A stretch of 64,000 nucleotides of DNA from Sphingobium sp. SCG-1 (GTDB lineage: Bacteria; Pseudomonadota; Alphaproteobacteria; Sphingomonadales; Sphingomonadaceae), in the NCBI RefSeq assembly GCF_002953135.1, contig NZ_CP026372.1, positions 930,001 to 994,000 on the forward strand. Direction: 5' to 3'. The translations under genes were made by a program, and so were the position numbers. Every line of letters starts with the position of its first letter. The stretch's first letter is position 1. The notes below the pieces were generated by a model, which saw only the letters and a program-made list of their open reading frames with translations, was not told where the DNA came from and did no database searches. Shown here piece after piece: positions 52,821-60,589 of this stretch.

Positions 52821-53600
52821 GTGGACGATCTTTTCCCCGACGCCGAAATGCCCGCAGGCCCGGAGCGGCTGACCGTCAGCTTCGAGGCATGGGAAGGGCC
52901 GCTCGATTTGCTCCTCTCCCTTGCGCGCACGCAGAAAGTCGATCTGCGGGAGATCTCTATTCTCGCGCTGGTGGAGCAATATCTGGATTTCATCGAAAGC
53001 GTTCGTGAGTTGAAGCTGGAACTCGCGGCCGATTATCTGGTGATGGCGGCGTGGTTGGCTTATCTGAAATCTGGCCTGCTCCTCCCGCGTGATGAGCAGG
53101 TCGCTCCCTCGCCCGAGGAACTCGCGCTCCGGCTTCAACTTCGCCTTCAACGTCTTCAGGCGATGCGCGAAGCGGGCGCGCGGCTGATGGCTCGCGATCT
53201 GGTCGGCCGCGACGTTTTCCTGAGGCCGGCACCGGAGGGCCTGCGTACCGAACGAAAGGCGAAGTGGCAGGCCAGCCTTTTCGAACTGCTACAGGCCTAT
53301 GGTCAGATACGTGCCCGTACCCAGCCGACGGTGCACATTGTCTTTCGTCGACCGGTGATGACTTTGGACGAAGCCATGCTGCGCGTGGAGGCGATGATCG
53401 GCACGCGCCTCGACTGGACGAGCATCGAAGCGTTCCTGCCTGACGGGGTTGGCGGCGCATTGGGTCGGTCGGCACTTGCCAGCAGCTTTGTCGCCGCGCT
53501 GGAACTGGCGCGGCAAGGTAAGGTCGATATTCGTCAGGATGGCATATTCTCGCCGCTGTATCTGCGTGCCGCTGCCCGCGCCGTGGCTGCATCGACATGA
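52821..53600 (+). CDS. scpA: segregation and condensation protein A
   Basis: ScpA is the kleisin subunit that bridges SMC heads in chromosome condensation. The 259-residue protein starts at GTG 52821 and has the N-terminal FEAWEGPLDLLLSLARTQKV and ISILALVEQYLDFI signatures, a linker, and a C-terminal winged helix (VAALELARQGKVDIRQDGIF). The stop overlaps scpB by 4 bases. No smc gene is in the window, as expected. Confidence 0.95.
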   Translation: MDDLFPDAEMPAGPERLTVSFEAWEGPLDLLLSLARTQKVDLREISILALVEQYLDFIESVRELKLELAADYLVMAAWLAYLKSGLLLPRDEQVAPSPEELALRLQLRLQRLQAMREAGARLMARDLVGRDVFLRPAPEGLRTERKAKWQASLFELLQAYGQIRARTQPTVHIVFRRPVMTLDEAMLRVEAMIGTRLDWTSIEAFLPDGVGGALGRSALASSFVAALELARQGKVDIRQDGIFSPLYLRAAARAVAAST

Positions 53601-54205
53601 CGCAGGAGCCCGACGATTTCCTCCGCGCGGTCGAAGCGACGGTCTTCGCTTCCGAACAGCCGATTAGTGTCGGTGAGTTGCGGCTGCATGTCGGCGACTC
53701 AGGCAATCTTGCCGCTGCTCTCGAGCAACTCAAGTCGGATTATTCCGGCCGGGGGATCAACCTGGCGGAACGTGGCGGACGGTGGCATTTCCAGACGGCT
53801 GCCGACCTTGCCTACATCCTGCGGCGTGAGAAGGAGGAGACGCGGCGGCTGTCGCGCGCGGCGATGGAGACGCTTGCCATCATCGGCTACCACGAACCTG
53901 TAAGCCGGGCAGAAATCGAAGCGATTCGTGGCGTTCAGGTGGGTAAGGGAACGCTGGACGTTCTGATGGAAGCGGGCTGGATTCGGCCGGCCGGTCGCCG
54001 CGAAGTTCCGGGCAGGCCGTTGATCTATGTGACGACCTCGGAATTTCTGACCTATTTCGGTCTGGAGAGCCGCCGCGATCTGCCAGGCATCGACGACTTG
54101 CGCGCTGCCGGGTTGCTCGATCCCGTCGATCTGGCGCTGGAAAGTGCGATGGCTGTGGATGATGATGCCCAATCCGTTGTGGAAAAGGACGACGAAGACG
54201 CCTAG
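53597..54205 (+). CDS. scpB: segregation and condensation protein B
   Basis: ScpB binds ScpA and completes the SMC complex. The 202-residue protein consists of two winged helices: RAVEATVFASEQPISVGELR at the start, then SRAAMETLAIIGYHEPVSRA, EIEAIRGVQVG and TTSEFLTYFGLESRRDLPG, all family hallmarks. The tail is acidic. The start overlaps scpA (ATGA), and tatA follows after 28 bases. Confidence 0.95.
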   Translation: MTQEPDDFLRAVEATVFASEQPISVGELRLHVGDSGNLAAALEQLKSDYSGRGINLAERGGRWHFQTAADLAYILRREKEETRRLSRAAMETLAIIGYHEPVSRAEIEAIRGVQVGKGTLDVLMEAGWIRPAGRREVPGRPLIYVTTSEFLTYFGLESRRDLPGIDDLRAAGLLDPVDLALESAMAVDDDAQSVVEKDDEDA

Positions 54206-54233
54206 ATAGCGTCTAGCAAATTGGAGAATTACG

Positions 54234-54470
54234 ATGGGTTCCTTCTCGTTGATGCATTGGGTCATCGTCCTGCTGGTGGTGATGCTCCTGTTCGGCAGCG
54301 GCCGTATTTCCGGTCTGATGGGCGATGTCGCAAAGGGCATCAAAAGCTTCAAGAAAGGCATGGAGGACGATTCGGACGATATCACGCCCGCGCGTCCCGC
54401 TGCGAAGATCGAGGGCCAGCGCGCGCCTGAGCCGAGCGTGCCCAAGACCGAAGAGCAGAAGCAGGTCTGA
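54234..54470 (+). CDS. tatA: twin-arginine translocase subunit TatA
   Basis: TatA oligomerises to form the export path for folded Tat substrates. The 78-residue protein has the short transmembrane helix (MHWVIVLLVVMLLFGSGRIS), the G-S-G-R-I hinge in place of the usual FGxxKLP, the amphipathic helix GLMGDVAKGIKSFKKGM and a charged tail. It is first of tatABC and follows scpB. Twin-arginine export is needed for several cofactor-containing periplasmic enzymes. Confidence 0.95.
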   Translation: MGSFSLMHWVIVLLVVMLLFGSGRISGLMGDVAKGIKSFKKGMEDDSDDITPARPAAKIEGQRAPEPSVPKTEEQKQV

Positions 54471-54509
54471 TTACGAGAGCGACGGTAAAGGCGCGATCGG
54501 AAGCCCGCG

Positions 54510-54881
54510 ATGTTTGATATCGGATCGAGCGAATTGCTGCTGATCGTGATCGTGGCGATCGTCGTGATCGGCCCGAAGGATTTGCCGCGCGCGCTGTATA
54601 AGGTCGGCCAGATCGTCGGCAAGGCGCGGGGCATGGCCCGCCATTTCCGTACCGGCATTGACGCGATGGTCCGCGAAGTCGAGCTTCAGGAGCTTGAGAA
54701 GAAGTGGGCCGAGCAGAATAAGCGGATCATGGCGGAGCATCCTCCGGAGACTGAAGCGATTGAAGATCAATCGGAGCCGGTAGCCGAAGCGTCTGCCAAT
54801 CCAGACTATGCGGGCGCGCACATGACACCTCTGGCGACACCAGCGCCCGCGATCACGCCGAAGAACGACGAAGCGGCATGA
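54510..54881 (+). CDS. tatB: twin-arginine translocase subunit TatB
   Basis: TatB forms the substrate receptor with TatC. The 123-residue protein begins MFDIGSSELLLIVIVAIVVI, followed by GPKDLPRALYKVGQIVGKAR, the TatB hallmark with the GPK/RDLP hinge and a long amphipathic helix, then an acidic Pro/Ala-rich tail. The stop overlaps tatC by 4 bases. Confidence 0.96.
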   Translation: MFDIGSSELLLIVIVAIVVIGPKDLPRALYKVGQIVGKARGMARHFRTGIDAMVREVELQELEKKWAEQNKRIMAEHPPETEAIEDQSEPVAEASANPDYAGAHMTPLATPAPAITPKNDEAA

Positions 54882-55672
54882 TCGACGACATTGACGAAAG
54901 CAAGGCGCCCTTGCTGGACCACTTGATCGAACTGCGCGGCCGGTTGTTGAAGTGTGTCTATGCGTTGGTAATATGCGGTGCGGTATGCTTCTACTTCTCG
55001 GACAAGCTGTTCGCATTCCTCATCCAGCCGCTGCGGGAAGCCTTTGGCGACGGCAAAGGGCAGCTAGTCTATACCAAGCTGTATGAAGCGTTTTTCGTAC
55101 AGGTGAAGATCGCCATTTTTGGCGCTTTCTGCTTGTCCTTCCCGGTGATCGCCAACCAGCTATGGGCCTTCGTCGCGCCGGGTTTGTACGCGAAAGAAAA
55201 GCGGGCGTTGCTGCCTTTCATTATCGCGACGCCGGTTCTGTTCACCATGGGGGCTGCGCTCGCTTATTATGTGGTGATGCCCACAGCGTTCCACTTCTTC
55301 CTGACGTTTCAGGGGAATACAGGTGGTCTGAACGTGCAGGCGCTGCCGAGTGCTGACGCCTATCTGTCGCTGGTGATGCAGTTCATTCTGGCTTTCGGAA
55401 TCAGTTTCCTGATGCCCGTGCTGTTGATGCTGCTGAACAGGGCCGGGTTTGTCAGTCGCGCGCAACTGATCGGACTGCGGCGCTATATGATCGTCGGCGC
55501 TTTTATCGCCGCCGCAGTGTTGACGCCGCCCGACGTCGTATCACAGCTCATGCTCGCCATTCCTTTGATCCTGCTTTACGAAATCACGATCATCGCAATC
55601 TGGTTCACGGACCGACATCAGGCAAAGCAGGCGGCGCTGGACGAAAAAAATGCCGGGGCGGACCCGGCGTAG
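54878..55672 (+). CDS. tatC: twin-arginine translocase subunit TatC
   Basis: TatC recognises the twin-arginine signal. The 264-residue, six-helix protein shows LLDHLIELRGRLLKCVYALV at the N-terminus, FFVQVKIAIFGAFCLSFPVI and LYAKEKRALLPFIIATPVLF in the middle, and TPPDVVSQLMLAIPLILLYE at the end, the usual family motifs. It is the last gene of the argS-to-tatC operon, followed by a hairpin at 55682. Confidence 0.97.
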   Translation: MIDDIDESKAPLLDHLIELRGRLLKCVYALVICGAVCFYFSDKLFAFLIQPLREAFGDGKGQLVYTKLYEAFFVQVKIAIFGAFCLSFPVIANQLWAFVAPGLYAKEKRALLPFIIATPVLFTMGAALAYYVVMPTAFHFFLTFQGNTGGLNVQALPSADAYLSLVMQFILAFGISFLMPVLLMLLNRAGFVSRAQLIGLRRYMIVGAFIAAAVLTPPDVVSQLMLAIPLILLYEITIIAIWFTDRHQAKQAALDEKNAGADPA

Positions 55673-55681
55673 AAGGATCGA

Positions 55682-55703
55682 CGGGCCACTAAATAGCGGC
55701 CCG
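55682..55703. terminator. hairpin between convergent tatC and entericidin genes
   Basis: CGGGCC and GGCCCG form a 6-bp GC stem with a 10-base loop, 10 bases after the tatC stop and 17 bases before the end of the entericidin gene. No clear U-tract follows on the plus strand. It could serve as a weak bidirectional terminator. Confidence 0.35.
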
Positions 55704-55719
55704 CCCCCCAAAGCGAGAA

Positions 55720-55848
55720 TTAATCCCCGGCTTTTTCTACGGCCTTGCCAGCGCTTTGCACATCCTTGCCCGCACCCTCAACGGTGTTACAGGCGCTCAG
55801 AACCAGGGCGCTGGAAAGCAGCATGGCTGCGATGATCTTCTTGGACAC
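55720..55848 (-). CDS. entericidin A/B-like small lipoprotein
   Basis: A 42-residue lipoprotein: VSKKIIAAMLLSSALVLSAC is the signal with lipobox LSAC (Cys20), and the mature part is NTVEGAGKDVQSAGKAVEKA, the entericidin pattern (NTxxGxGKDxxxxGxxxxxA). The GTG at 55848 follows AGGAGATG. Entericidins are stress-induced envelope lipoproteins. An EcfG-type promoter lies 65 bases upstream (55913-55937), which supports control by the general stress response. The gene was found by its motif, since the long upstream extension of the frame is not coding. Confidence 0.88.
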   Translation of the reverse strand: MSKKIIAAMLLSSALVLSACNTVEGAGKDVQSAGKAVEKAGD

Positions 55849-55912
55849 GGAACATCTCCTCTTGATACTCGGACGCAGTGTGCGCCGTGCGCCCGCAGGC
55901 TGCGGAATCAAA

Positions 55913-55937
55913 AACCCGCTTGTTGGCAAAGCGTTCC
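55913..55937 (-). promoter_or_regulatory. EcfG-type general-stress promoter of the entericidin gene
   Basis: On the minus strand GGAAC (55937-55933), a 16-base spacer and GGTT (55916-55913) match the alphaproteobacterial sigma-EcfG promoter (GGAAC-N16/17-CGTT) with one change in the -10. Transcription would start near 55906, giving a leader of about 58 bases. The same arrangement occurs 160 bases upstream at 56073-56097. Confidence 0.6.
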
Positions 55938-55968
55938 GACTTTCTGCATTAACATAGAAAATGGCTGG

Positions 55969-56067
55969 AAATAATTTGGGCCCGGCACGCAATCGGGGGG
56001 AGAGTTGCGTCCGGGCCCATGGGTATGGATAGCAAGAGCGGGGGGGCAAAAGATATGCTATCCGAAG
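55969..56067 (-). ncRNA. predicted stress small RNA with two C-rich loops (GsrN-like design)
   Basis: On the minus strand, from about 56067, the sequence forms hairpin 1 (GGATAGCA...TGCTATCC, 56063-56027, a 21-base loop containing CCCCCCC) and hairpin 2 (GGGCCCGGACGCAA...TTGCGTGCCGGGCCC, 56018-55978, loop CTCTCCCCCCGA), followed by AAATTATTT. An EcfG-type promoter sits at the right distance upstream. No protein frame fits. C-rich loops that pair with G-rich ribosome sites are the hallmark of alphaproteobacterial sRNAs such as GsrN, which is itself sigma-T (EcfG) controlled. The 3' U-tract is weak, so the end is uncertain. Confidence 0.5.
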
Positions 56068-56072
56068 ATCAG

Positions 56073-56097
56073 AACCCGGCACATGAATTGAAGTTCC
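56073..56097 (-). promoter_or_regulatory. EcfG-type general-stress promoter of the predicted small RNA
   Basis: GGAAC (56097-56093), a 16-base spacer and GGTT (56076-56073) on the minus strand, the same spacing and -10 variant as the promoter at 55913-55937. The predicted start near 56067 lies 4 bases before the first hairpin. Confidence 0.55.
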
Positions 56098-56164
56098 GTC
56101 CCTACTGAGATTTTTCTAAAAATTATTTGAGGGCCGATCATGACCCCGCGCTGCCACGAGATTT

Positions 56165-57127
56165 TCAGCTTAACGGCTTCCCGGAGTTTTGAAATTCTGC
56201 CCGAATTGTGGACCGCGGCAGTTCATCTTCCGGACCTCTCGCGGTGAGTGCCGGAGTCGAGGATGTGGGTGTCGGGAGCGCGAGGATTGGAGCGACAAGC
56301 GCCATCGCAGTGAACTTCGATTCATAACTGCGGCGCGCCGGGCCACCTTGCATTTCCCGCCCGCTGTAGCTCGCGAAGAATGCGCGCGACGTGCCGTTCG
56401 CTCCCGGTAAACGATAGAATATATGTGCGCCCACTACCGCTACAGGTGTCAGGCTGTTCGACCAGCCGGGTTTGACAGCCAGGGTGTGATAGTGCGTCGC
56501 CAAGCCGACTGGCGTGAAAACCCGTCCCGCCAGAGCGTCCATTGCGATCCGCCGGGCGCGAGCCCAGCTTCTGCTATTGGGCACACGCGTCATGGCGCCG
56601 TCGCAACTGAAAGTGAACTGGCAGCGGGTGTCGAGACGTTCCGACCCCTGGTAGACGACGCCGCACACACTCTGCGGCCAGGCGGGATGCCGCACCCTGT
56701 TGAGTACGACCTGGGCCACCGCCCGCTGACCAGCGTCCCGCTCGTTCCCGGCTTCGTAATAGATTGCCGAAGTGAGGCAGTTGACTGCTCGGTATTGATC
56801 GAGAGCAGAGCGGGCATGGAACGGTGCGGCGCTCGCAGCAGGGCCATTGCTCAATGCTAGGATGTGCACATTAGCCAGCGTGCTGGCTTCCGCGATGGGG
56901 TCGAAGGCGCCCTCGCTATAGAAAAACGCCGAACCCGGAAAGTTATCCGTTGGCGCTTCATGGCCTTTTTCCGCGGCGGCGGAATCACTTATGAGGTCCA
57001 GCGCACCCATTCGGGCGTAAGTGGTAAGATGCGGGGTCAGTAGCGCCAGGCACAATGCAGCCAGTCCGATCCAGCTAAAGCGCTTGGATGCAGCCTGACG
57101 ATCGGCAAGAGGGAAGCGCAGGCGCAT
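56165..57127 (-). CDS. SleB-like cell wall hydrolase
   Basis: A peptidoglycan-cleaving enzyme of the Hydrolase_2 (SleB) family. The 320-residue protein has an N-terminal helix (about 19-38, anchor or signal) and the catalytic domain at about 112-235: NCLTSAIYYEAGNERDAGQR (catalytic Glu), AVAQVVLNRVRHPAWPQSVC, GVVYQGS and CQFTFSCDG, all family signatures. The C-terminal 80 residues are low-complexity. Alphaproteobacteria use these enzymes in wall remodelling. It stands alone, upstream of the predicted small RNA and divergent from cysK. Confidence 0.9.
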   Translation of the reverse strand: MRLRFPLADRQAASKRFSWIGLAALCLALLTPHLTTYARMGALDLISDSAAAEKGHEAPTDNFPGSAFFYSEGAFDPIAEASTLANVHILALSNGPAASAAPFHARSALDQYRAVNCLTSAIYYEAGNERDAGQRAVAQVVLNRVRHPAWPQSVCGVVYQGSERLDTRCQFTFSCDGAMTRVPNSRSWARARRIAMDALAGRVFTPVGLATHYHTLAVKPGWSNSLTPVAVVGAHIFYRLPGANGTSRAFFASYSGREMQGGPARRSYESKFTAMALVAPILALPTPTSSTPALTARGPEDELPRSTIRAEFQNSGKPLS

Positions 57128-57293
57128 GCGCGGCTGAATACGCAGCTTTCTGGCGCTTTTCTGCCCCTTAAAACTGCCTGTATCTCCTTGGTACAGTTCG
57201 CTCCAAGTCTGTTACCACGAGGCGAAGGCGAAATTTATGAACGAGGGGCGCGGCTGGCTGGCATAAGCCAGTCCGCTCCGCTATCTAAGCGCC

Positions 57294-58286
57294 ATGCATG
57301 TTTATCAGAATACGCTGGCGCTGATCGGAAATACCCCGCTCGTGCGCCTGACTGGTCCGTCGCAGGAGACGGGCTGCGACATTTACGGCAAGTGCGAATT
57401 TGCCAATCCCGGCGCATCGGTCAAGGATCGGGCGGCACTTTTCATTGTGGAAGATGCCGAGGAAAAGGGGCTGCTTCAGCCAGGCGGCACTATCGTCGAG
57501 GGTACTGCGGGGAACACCGGCATTGGTCTCGCACTCGTCGCTAATGCTAAAGGCTACAAGACGATCATCGTCATGCCCGAAACGCAGAGTCGTGAGAAAA
57601 TGGACACGCTCCGCGCACTCGGCGCCGAGTTGGTGACTGTGCCTGCCGCTGCCTATTCCAATCCCGGCCACTTTGTTCATACGTCCCGCCGCATCGCAGA
57701 AGAAACGCCCGGCGCGATCTGGGCCAATCAGTTCGACAATATCGCAAACCGTAAGGCGCACATCACCGGGACGTCGGAAGAGATTTGGGACCAGATGGGC
57801 GGCCGGATCGACGGCTTCACCTGTGCAGCGGGCACCGGAGGCACGATCGCCGGTGTGGGCATGGGCCTTAAAGCCAAGGACGAGAATATCGTTATAGCCC
57901 TGAGTGACCCGCATGGCGCAGCGCTATATGACTATTACGCGTGCGGTGAATTGAAGGCGGAAGGCACGTCCGTTGCAGAAGGCATCGGCCAGGGCCGTAT
58001 CACCGCGAACCTCGAAGGTGCGCCGATCGATACGCAATTTCGGATATCGGATGAGGACGGACTTGAATGGGTTCGGCGGCTGCTGAGCGAAGAAGGGCTT
58101 TGCCTCGGGCTTTCATCCGGCATCAATGTCGCCGGGGCAGTGGCCTTGGCGCGGCGGCTGGGGCCGGGGCATCGGATTGCGACGATATTGTGTGATACGG
58201 GTTTCCGGTATCTCTCGACGCTGTATAATCGTACATGGCTGGAAGCAAAAGGTCTGCCCGTGTTTCCGTGGCTGGCACAGGATTGA
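57294..58286 (+). CDS. cysK: cysteine synthase A
   Basis: A PLP enzyme that makes cysteine from O-acetylserine and sulfide. The 330-residue protein has LIGNTPLVRL, the PLP-lysine motif NPGASVKDRAA, the substrate loop VEGTAGNTGIGLA (in place of the canonical TSGNTG), the glycine-rich phosphate loop CAAGTGGTIAGVG, and a serine-containing PLP-ring site. The TAGNTG variant puts it in the alphaproteobacterial CysK-like subgroup. It is probably transcribed alone or with the two small membrane proteins downstream. Confidence 0.93.
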   Translation: MHVYQNTLALIGNTPLVRLTGPSQETGCDIYGKCEFANPGASVKDRAALFIVEDAEEKGLLQPGGTIVEGTAGNTGIGLALVANAKGYKTIIVMPETQSREKMDTLRALGAELVTVPAAAYSNPGHFVHTSRRIAEETPGAIWANQFDNIANRKAHITGTSEEIWDQMGGRIDGFTCAAGTGGTIAGVGMGLKAKDENIVIALSDPHGAALYDYYACGELKAEGTSVAEGIGQGRITANLEGAPIDTQFRISDEDGLEWVRRLLSEEGLCLGLSSGINVAGAVALARRLGPGHRIATILCDTGFRYLSTLYNRTWLEAKGLPVFPWLAQD

Positions 58287-58353
58287 GGATCAGGCGGATA
58301 AGAACTGCTATGCCTTGTCTGGTGATGCTCTCTTCGACGGGGGCTGGTAGATC

Positions 58354-58725
58354 GTGACTGGTCAACCGTCCGGCGCCACGCCTCCATCAGGGCGGGTCGC
58401 AGATAATCCGGGTCTGCCGCGCAAGGATGAACAGCGGCGGCAGGATGGCTTGCACCGCGTGCAAATCGGACTGACGGGACTTGCAGGCGTGATCCTGCTG
58501 GTGGGCCTGGCGAACATCATCATCGACAAGGCGCGATTGGACGAGCGCAGTGTCCCGCCACCCGTCGTGCCTACCGTCTCTGCGGACAACGGCAATGCGG
58601 TATCACCTCGTGAGCCTCTGGCCGAACTCGGCGTAACGCCTTCTGCCGAACAATCGGGGCAGGTCGTACCGGATCTCCAGCCTGATCCGGCGCTCAACAA
58701 GCCGATGGACCACGATCCGCAATAG
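58354..58725 (+). CDS. hypothetical single-pass membrane protein
   Basis: A 123-residue protein of unknown function. The start is the GTG at 58354. It has a Pro/Gly-rich N-terminus, one transmembrane helix (about 37-57: IGLTGLAGVILLVGLANIII) and a periplasmic Pro/Val-rich tail (VPPPVVPTVSADNGNAVSPR). It lies between cysK and the next membrane protein with 28 bases to the latter, so the pair may be co-expressed. Confidence 0.7.
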   Translation: MTGQPSGATPPSGRVADNPGLPRKDEQRRQDGLHRVQIGLTGLAGVILLVGLANIIIDKARLDERSVPPPVVPTVSADNGNAVSPREPLAELGVTPSAEQSGQVVPDLQPDPALNKPMDHDPQ

Positions 58726-58753
58726 GCTGTTCTCGTCGACCGCAAGACGCCGC

Positions 58754-59833
58754 GTGATGAGTGATGCTGCTCTCATGTTCATCGCCATTGCCGGGTCTTT
58801 GCTTGCAGGACTTGGCGTGGGGCCGATACTCGGCGCGGGGCAGGTCGTGATGGGCGCTTGGTGGCCCTTTATACTCGCCGCCGCTTTTATCGCCGGAGCG
58901 GCATCGTGGTTCTGTATGGTGAAGTGGAGGGTCGCAGCGCTGTCGCTGTGGACGCTGATCGGCAGCATGCTGTCCGTTTTCATCCTGTGCGGCATGGCCG
59001 CGCAAACACCGCCGCGTCTCGTCTTCCATACCTCGAACCCGCCTGCGGCGGGGCCGCGTGAGCCGCTTGGGCTTCATACAGGATTGGACCTGTTCTGGGG
59101 ATCGAGCCAAACCTTGTCGGCACTTGATACGCTGTTCAAGGTGGATCGACTCGATGTGCTTTCCCCGAGCAGTCTTCAGTTCAAGCAGCGCCTGCTGCTC
59201 GCTCAGCCTCGTCTGCTTGCGCCTGAGGAACTGGTCGCGCTAGACGATTGGGTACGCGGGGGAGGACGTGCAGTCATCCTTGCGGACCCGCTCCTTGTCT
59301 GGCCCTCAGATTTGCCACTGGGTGACCGTCGCCGTCCTCCGGTGACGAGCCTGCTCGATCCACTCCTCACGCGCTGGGGATTGGTGCTGGAACCGGCACA
59401 ACCCGCTTTGGTCGAGCGTCGGTTTGTGGAGGGCAATCGCTTGCTGCTGACAGAAGGTGCTTCGCATTTCACAACCAGACATAGCGACTTTGCCCGGTGT
59501 CAGCAGGTTGGGGACGGCTTCATGGTCACATGTCGCGTGGGGGAGGGCAAGGTCCGTCTTATCGCCGACGCCGATTTGCTCGACGAAAGACTGTGGCAGT
59601 CTTCCGAGGGGGAAAGGCTGATGAGCGACACGATGGCGCTTCTTGATCGTTGGCTGCGCCGTCCTTTGTCACCCGCGACCGAATGGCCGAACGCAATCAA
59701 CTGGGTGCGTAACGAGGCCGATGTTAAAGCCGGGCTGCGATGGGCATTGCTGGTGGCCCTGTTATGGGCTTTCGCAGGAGCGGCTATTCTGGCGCAATGG
59801 CGCGGAAGGCTTAAGCCATTTGAGGGCAGATGA
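58754..59833 (+). CDS. membrane protein with a GldG/DUF4350-like periplasmic domain
   Basis: A 359-residue protein with three N-terminal helices (about 6-30, 35-55, 62-84), a soluble domain and one C-terminal helix (about 328-348: WALLVALLWAFAGAAILAQW). The soluble part (TLSALDTLFKVDRLDVLSPS, then EELVALDDWVRGGGRAVILA) resembles the glutamine-amidotransferase-like domain seen in GldG- and DUF4350-type proteins. No transporter ATPase gene is adjacent. The role is unknown. It is upstream of the division cluster. Confidence 0.65.
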   Translation: MMSDAALMFIAIAGSLLAGLGVGPILGAGQVVMGAWWPFILAAAFIAGAASWFCMVKWRVAALSLWTLIGSMLSVFILCGMAAQTPPRLVFHTSNPPAAGPREPLGLHTGLDLFWGSSQTLSALDTLFKVDRLDVLSPSSLQFKQRLLLAQPRLLAPEELVALDDWVRGGGRAVILADPLLVWPSDLPLGDRRRPPVTSLLDPLLTRWGLVLEPAQPALVERRFVEGNRLLLTEGASHFTTRHSDFARCQQVGDGFMVTCRVGEGKVRLIADADLLDERLWQSSEGERLMSDTMALLDRWLRRPLSPATEWPNAINWVRNEADVKAGLRWALLVALLWAFAGAAILAQWRGRLKPFEGR

Positions 59834-60094
59834 ACCAGAGAGTGAAGTTGAAGCAGGAACAGGCATAGAACAAACCGGTGAGACTGGCAAAATAGGACGG
59901 ACGAAACCAAGAAACACTCGCCTTTCCCATCTCTAACCAGATTTTCCCCTTTATTCCCACCTCAACCCTTGGTATCCAGAATGCCATAGGGGCTGTTCCA
60001 GCTTTGTGATTCCCGTGGAAGCGGAGGGCGTGGTGCACGCGCTTTTCGCTGCGGGAGAGCTGTACCCCTAAGAAAGGGGCAAGGCGGTTTTCTC
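59834..60094 (+). promoter_or_regulatory. upstream region of the mraZ division cluster
   Basis: This 261-bp gap precedes mraZ and must carry its promoter. Two TTCCCA units occur (TTTCCCATCT near 59923 and ATTCCCACCT near 59953), i.e. reversed TGGGN repeats like MraZ operators. Spacing is wider than in the E. coli box, so this is only suggestive. Confidence 0.3.
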
Positions 60095-60589
60095 GTGACG
60101 AGCAGCATACTCTTCTCGGGCAACGCCTTCAGTCTGGCAGATGGCAAGGGCCGGTTCGTCATTCCCCTCGAAATGCGCAAGCAGGTCAAACTCGGCAGCG
60201 GTAACGAAAATCGGCTGGTGACATCATTCCATGGCAAGCACCCCTGCGCCACGGGTTTCGGCACCATCTTTCGTCAGCAGCAGGAGGACGCGATCACCGC
60301 GCGCGCCATCGCGGCCATGAACCGTGGCGAAGACTATGATGAGGACGGCGAGCGCGAAAAGCTGTTCCCGCTCATGGATGACGTCAACTTCGACGATGGC
60401 GGACGCTTCTTCCTGCCCGACGATCTGAAGGATGTGAGCGGCATCACCGACGCGATCTTCTTCGTGGGGGTCAGCCGCTATATCCAGATGTGGAACCCGG
60501 CGGCGTATGAAGCCAGCGAGTCCGGCCATGAATTGCTGAAAGCGAAATGCCGCCGTTTCCTGGCCGAGCGGGAGGCGTCGGGCAAATGA
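60095..60589 (+). CDS. mraZ: MraZ, transcriptional regulator of the division cluster
   Basis: MraZ is an AbrB-like ring-forming DNA-binding protein at the head of the dcw cluster. The 164-residue protein starts at GTG 60095 and has two swapped-hairpin repeats: FSLADGKGRFVIPLEMRKQV and FDDGGRFFLPDDLKDVSG, ending KAKCRRFLAEREASGK. Its stop overlaps rsmH by 4 bases. It probably controls its own operon through repeats in the upstream region. Confidence 0.93.
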   Translation: MTSSILFSGNAFSLADGKGRFVIPLEMRKQVKLGSGNENRLVTSFHGKHPCATGFGTIFRQQQEDAITARAIAAMNRGEDYDEDGEREKLFPLMDDVNFDDGGRFFLPDDLKDVSGITDAIFFVGVSRYIQMWNPAAYEASESGHELLKAKCRRFLAEREASGK

